DNA from: VRUE01 sp963824215
Lineage (GTDB): Bacteria; Actinomycetota; Thermoleophilia; Solirubrobacterales; 70-9
Direction: 5' to 3'
NCBI GenBank assembly: GCA_963824215.1
Contig: CAWGOE010000001.1
Location: 372,001 to 436,000 of the forward strand
DNA length: 64,000 bases
Shown here: positions 60,327 to 64,000 of the stretch, in pieces
Position numbering within the stretch: the first letter of the stretch is position 1
How the letters are laid out: each line of letters begins with the position of its first letter
Notes under the pieces: model-generated
Database searches by the model: none
The model's input: the letters and a program-made list of their open reading frames with translations, nothing else
What the model was told of the DNA's origin: nothing
Position numbers and translations under genes: made by a program

Positions 60327-63300
60327 TTGGGCTGGACCAGTCAAATCACGGCGGTTGTGCGCCGACCATTCACGCTCGTCGTATTGCTGCTTGCCCTCGT
60401 CTTGCTCTGTGAGGGGTCCGCCTGGGCCGAGACGAGCCCCGCCGGCGTGCGTTCTCTACGGGTCGACCACATTGTCGACCCGCTTGGGATCGACAATCCC
60501 GCCCCGAGCCTGGGCTGGCAATTGAGCTCGCCTCGCCGGGGAGAGCGGCAGCTTGCCTATCGCGTTCAGGTTGCAAAGAACGTGCTCGACCTCGAAACGC
60601 AACCCCTCTGGGACAGCGGCCGCGTCGACTCGAGCGAATCCGTCGACGTTCCGTATGCCGGGCCGCCACTGGCTTCTGGAGAGCGTTATGTCTGGCGGGT
60701 GCGAGTGTGGGATCGCGACAACGCCGAGACCGCCTGGAGCGACCCCGCATCATGGGAGATGGGCCTGCTCTCCCCCTCGGCTTGGCGGGACGCGCAGTGG
60801 ATCAGCCCCCAGGCGCCGACCGATGCGGCGGGGTGGGGCGACTACCGAGTGGACGTCGATTTCACGATCGCGGCCGGCGCCGCGGGGCTTGTGTTTCGCG
60901 CCCGCGACCCCTCCAACTTCTATATGTGGCAGGTCAGGGTCAGTGACGACGAAGTGCTGCTCCGGCCGCACGTCCTCGAGGACGGCGACTGGGACGTCCT
61001 CGAGGAAATCGACATTGAGGACGTCGTCCCGCTCGAGGATTCGAACGACCCTCACCATCTGGCGATCGAAGCGCGCGGCGAGACGATCAGGACCGAGATC
61101 GACGGTGAGCTGGTCGACGAGCGCGAGGACGAGAAGCTCGCCCGCGGGGCGGTCGGCTTTCGCTCTGGAGACGCCAGCGAGGACGCCAGCTTCGACAACC
61201 TCGTCGTACGAGGACTCCCCGGCGAAGAGGGGCTCTTCGCCGACGATTTCGCGACGGCGCCGGATCCGGCCTTCCCAGGCGCGGAGATCGCGGCCGGGCG
61301 CCTGCGCGCTCGAGACGGCGGCCTCTTCCTGATCGCAACCTCGCCCTCGGTCCCGTTGCTGCGTAAGGAGTTCGACCTGGACCACCAGCTGGACGAGGTC
61401 GTCTCGGCCCGCGCATACGTCTACGGCCTCGGCCTCTACGAGCTTCGCCTCTCGGGATCGAAGGTCGGCGATCGCGTGCTCACTCCCGCCGCGAGCCGTT
61501 TCCAGCAGCGCCAGCGCTACCAGACCTTTGATGTCACCTCGCTGCTGCGCGAAAACGGAAACGCGCTCGGGCTGACGCTCGCAGAAGGCTACGGGCCGGC
61601 CTTCTCGCGATTCGGCTGGCGCTGGCAGGGTCCGCGCCAGGCACTGCTGCTGCTCGACGTCGCTTACGAGAGCGACGACCATCAGTACGTGGTCAGCGAC
61701 GAGACCTGGCGATGGAGCGACGGCCCGCACCGAGCCGCTTCGATCTACGGCGGCGAAACCTACGACGCCAGGCTCGAGCAGGATGGGTGGGACGCGCCCG
61801 GCTTCGATGCAGAAGGGTGGGGGTCTGTGCGGGTGACCTCCCCGCCGAGCGGCAGCCTCGAGGCTGACACGACGCCGCCGGTGAGGGTGATGCGGACCCT
61901 GCGCCCGACCGCGCTCACCGAGCCCCGGCCCGGCGTCTACGTATTCGACATGGGCGAGAACATCGCCGGCTGGGCACGCCTGCACGCGCAGGCCCCCACC
62001 GGCACCGTCGTGCAGCTGCGCTTCGCCGAGGATCTTGCGCCCGGCGGCGACATCGACACGTTCACCAATCGCTACGCCGCCGCCACGGACACGTTCGTGG
62101 TCGGCGATGACGACAGCGCGACCTTTGAGCCCTCGTTCACCTACCACGGCTTCCGCTACGTCGAGGTGACGGGACTGCCGAGCCCACCCACCCTGGACAC
62201 GCTCGACGGTCGTGTGGTCCACGCCGACCTGCCCCGAACGTCCACCTTCGACTCCTCGAATCCGTTGCTCGACCAGATTCACGCGAACAACCGCCGCGCG
62301 ATGGAGAACAACGCGATGAGCTATCCGACCGACAATCCGGTGCGCGACGAGCGCACCGGACCCGGGATGGACGTCCAGGCCTATGTCGATGCTGCGGCGC
62401 TCGACTTCGACGCGGACCGCTTCCTCGAGGCCTACCTGCAGGAAATCGACGGCGAATGGGGCGGCAGCCCCGACATGAACGCCGCCCACGTGCCGATCGC
62501 GTGGGCGCTCTACGAGCAATATGGCGATCGTGATGCTCTGGCCAGCGCGTATCCCGACATGACCGATGCGGTCGATGCCTACGGGGAGGAAGCGGACGAT
62601 TGGATCTGGCCCTGGGCCGGTGGGGAGGAGGACAGCGGCTTCGGCGATTGGTGCCCTCCCATTGGCGAGCCGGAGGCGAACGGTGGCCTCGGCGGTCCGC
62701 AGGCCGGCGGTTACGCCGCCTGCTTCAGCGAGGTTTCGCTGGTCAACACGGCGCTCGCCCATCGCGCAGCCCGCATCGTGGCGGAGGCGGGGAGGGCCCT
62801 GGGAGAGGCCTCGGACGCCGTCCACTACGAAGAAGTCGCCGACGAGATAGCCGCGGCGTTCGAGCAGCGCTTCGCGAACGGCGACGGTTACAGCTCGGGC
62901 CGGCAGGTGACGAGCGTCCTGCCGCTCGTCTTCGGGATGGTGCCTCCGGACCGGCGCCAGGCAGCGAGCCAGGGGCTGGTCGATCGCGTCCTGGGTCCCG
63001 ACGGAGGCCATCTCGACACGGGCATCTTCGGCACCCGCTATCTCGTCGATGCGCTCGTTGGCGCCGGTCGCCCAGATGTGGCGCTGACCGTCCTCGACCA
63101 GAGTTCCTACCCCGGCTTCGGCTTCCAGATCGGCCTTGGGGCCACCACCGCTTGGGAGCAGTGGATCTATCGCTCGGGCATGGGGTCGCACGACCACGCG
63201 ATGTTCGCCGGCGTCAACGCCTCTCTGCTGACCGAGTTCGGCGGGATCGAGCCGATTGCACCGGGCTATGAGGAGATCCGCATCGCGCCGGCTCTTCCCG

Positions 63301-63974
63301 CGGGGCTCGACCACCTGACCACCTCGCTGCAGACGGTTCGCGGCGAGGTGGTCTCGGCCTGGCGCCGGACGGAGTCGGGGATGGAGCTCGACGTTACGGT
63401 GCCGCCAAACGCGACGGCCGAGGTTCACGTGCCGAGGGCGCCGGCCGACGAGGTGCGCGAGTCGGGCCTGCTGGCCGAGGACAGCCCCGGGGTGACGTTC
63501 GAGCGGGAAAGCGAGACGGCCGCGGTGTACGGGGTAGGCGCCGGCGAATACCGGTTCACCGCGGCGCCCCCGGCGCCTGGCGAGCCCGAAGAAACGGACG
63601 ATGCCAGTGAGCTGGGTCAGCCGAATGGCGAGGAGATCCCCAGCGACCTGGCAGGCACCCAGCCCGCCCGCCCTCATCCGCGCCTCCGCCTACGGGTCAC
63701 CGCTCGCGCAACGCCGGCCGGCCGACTGATGCTGGCGATCGCCTGTCGCGCGAGCTGTCCGGATCGGCCGCGGGGGATTCGCGTTACGGTCACGGCACCC
63801 GGCCGACCCCCTGTTGTCCTTGCCCGCCGCCGCGCTCGCCTGGGCAGCGGATCGGTCCGGCTGACGATTCACCCGGACTCAGATTCCCCGCCACGGCACG
63901 TAGAAGTCAAGGTCGCCGGCCTCTCCCAGCCCCCGTTTGTCGCCACTGTGCGCGTCGCCGAGGGCGCTCGTTAG
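60327..63974 (+). CDS. Secreted GH78 alpha-L-rhamnosidase
   Basis: 1215 residues from TTG 60327, or 1205 from GTG 60357; both keep the signal peptide (FTLVVLLLALVLLCEGSAWA). Domain order: N-terminal fibronectin-like rhamnosidase module (PSLGWQLSSPRRGERQLAYRVQVA), an inserted laminin-G/DUF1080-like beta-sandwich (about 170-290, GLVFRARDPSNFYMWQVRV), a second rhamnosidase module, the bac_rhamnosid beta domain (VFDMGENIAGWARLHA) and the (alpha/alpha)6 catalytic domain with NPVRDERTGPGMD. A C-terminal Ig-like extension follows, with an acidic linker before it. It cleaves terminal L-rhamnose from glycans outside the cell. Confidence 0.92.
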   Translation: MGWTSQITAVVRRPFTLVVLLLALVLLCEGSAWAETSPAGVRSLRVDHIVDPLGIDNPAPSLGWQLSSPRRGERQLAYRVQVAKNVLDLETQPLWDSGRVDSSESVDVPYAGPPLASGERYVWRVRVWDRDNAETAWSDPASWEMGLLSPSAWRDAQWISPQAPTDAAGWGDYRVDVDFTIAAGAAGLVFRARDPSNFYMWQVRVSDDEVLLRPHVLEDGDWDVLEEIDIEDVVPLEDSNDPHHLAIEARGETIRTEIDGELVDEREDEKLARGAVGFRSGDASEDASFDNLVVRGLPGEEGLFADDFATAPDPAFPGAEIAAGRLRARDGGLFLIATSPSVPLLRKEFDLDHQLDEVVSARAYVYGLGLYELRLSGSKVGDRVLTPAASRFQQRQRYQTFDVTSLLRENGNALGLTLAEGYGPAFSRFGWRWQGPRQALLLLDVAYESDDHQYVVSDETWRWSDGPHRAASIYGGETYDARLEQDGWDAPGFDAEGWGSVRVTSPPSGSLEADTTPPVRVMRTLRPTALTEPRPGVYVFDMGENIAGWARLHAQAPTGTVVQLRFAEDLAPGGDIDTFTNRYAAATDTFVVGDDDSATFEPSFTYHGFRYVEVTGLPSPPTLDTLDGRVVHADLPRTSTFDSSNPLLDQIHANNRRAMENNAMSYPTDNPVRDERTGPGMDVQAYVDAAALDFDADRFLEAYLQEIDGEWGGSPDMNAAHVPIAWALYEQYGDRDALASAYPDMTDAVDAYGEEADDWIWPWAGGEEDSGFGDWCPPIGEPEANGGLGGPQAGGYAACFSEVSLVNTALAHRAARIVAEAGRALGEASDAVHYEEVADEIAAAFEQRFANGDGYSSGRQVTSVLPLVFGMVPPDRRQAASQGLVDRVLGPDGGHLDTGIFGTRYLVDALVGAGRPDVALTVLDQSSYPGFGFQIGLGATTAWEQWIYRSGMGSHDHAMFAGVNASLLTEFGGIEPIAPGYEEIRIAPALPAGLDHLTTSLQTVRGEVVSAWRRTESGMELDVTVPPNATAEVHVPRAPADEVRESGLLAEDSPGVTFERESETAAVYGVGAGEYRFTAAPPAPGEPEETDDASELGQPNGEEIPSDLAGTQPARPHPRLRLRVTARATPAGRLMLAIACRASCPDRPRGIRVTVTAPGRPPVVLARRRARLGSGSVRLTIHPDSDSPPRHVEVKVAGLSQPPFVATVRVAEGAR

Positions 63975-64000
63975 CGCGCCCTCTTCCAAGGTCGAATCGC

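Noticed and set aside
60750..63677. 975-codon open frame on the minus strand opposite the rhamnosidase
   Set aside because: It is a shadow of high-GC codon bias. Its translation has no recognisable domain, while the plus strand is a complete GH78 enzyme.

Overview
The window is about 64 kb of GC-rich DNA from a chromosome, next to a replication origin. Its gene content fits an actinobacterium, most likely of the Thermoleophilia/Solirubrobacterales type. The evidence is a six-gene MCE operon, large MMPL (RND) porters, a menaquinol:cytochrome c reductase with a cytochrome b/c fusion subunit, Tat genes, an rpsF-ssb-rpsR-rplI-dnaB block and an rpmH-rnpA-yidD-yidC-jag-rsmG-parA-parB block beside dnaA-dnaN-recF. 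The class assignment is an inference, because no rRNA gene lies in the window.

Layout. 1-2.6 kb: the end of a TreT-like glycosyltransferase, then otsA (trehalose). 2.7-9.5 kb: rpsF, ssb, rpsR, rplI, dnaB, a DnaC-like loader and purA. 9.7-26.7 kb: a TetR regulator, then an envelope region. Its core is a minus-strand unit MMPL-mceA-mceB-mceC-mceD-mceE-mceF, with four genes and one pseudogene for a four-cysteine secreted protein family on its two flanks. 26.7-33.2 kb: tRNA-Lys, a TPR-like membrane protein, tatC, tatA, polyprenyl diphosphate synthase, menG and qcrABC. 33.4-37.9 kb: a second MMPL porter with another copy of the secreted family. 37.9-43.8 kb: a tetrapyrrole operon (hemB, fused ahbAB, hemL, a small coupled ORF) and an ABC exporter. 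43.9-51.4 kb: a YmdB phosphoesterase, a polytopic GT-C-like protein, a phosphodiesterase, an aminotransferase, ddl, a bifunctional-nuclease-family protein and tRNA-Ile. 51.4-60.3 kb: the origin block. 60.3-64 kb: a large secreted GH78 alpha-L-rhamnosidase where gyrB often lies.

How the genes connect. Menaquinone enzymes (polyprenyl synthase, MenG) and heme enzymes serve the adjacent Qcr complex, and TatAC exports its Rieske subunit. The replication genes form the initiation set: DnaA, DnaN, RecF, DnaB, a DnaC-like loader, a DciA-like protein and ParAB with one parS-like site. The MMPL, MCE and secreted four-Cys proteins look like one envelope module that lacks the usual YrbE permeases and ATPase within the window.

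Two things stand out. First, spacers and a few gene ends carry long quasi-palindromic hairpins. They fall into families with conserved loop motifs, while the paired arms differ between copies yet remain complementary. Three consecutive spacers of the yidC-jag-rsmG-parA operon are filled with them, and one supplies the start codon of rsmG. Second, dnaA, hemL, mceA and mceF are each broken by an apparent one-base frameshift, which points to base-level sequence errors as the likeliest cause.
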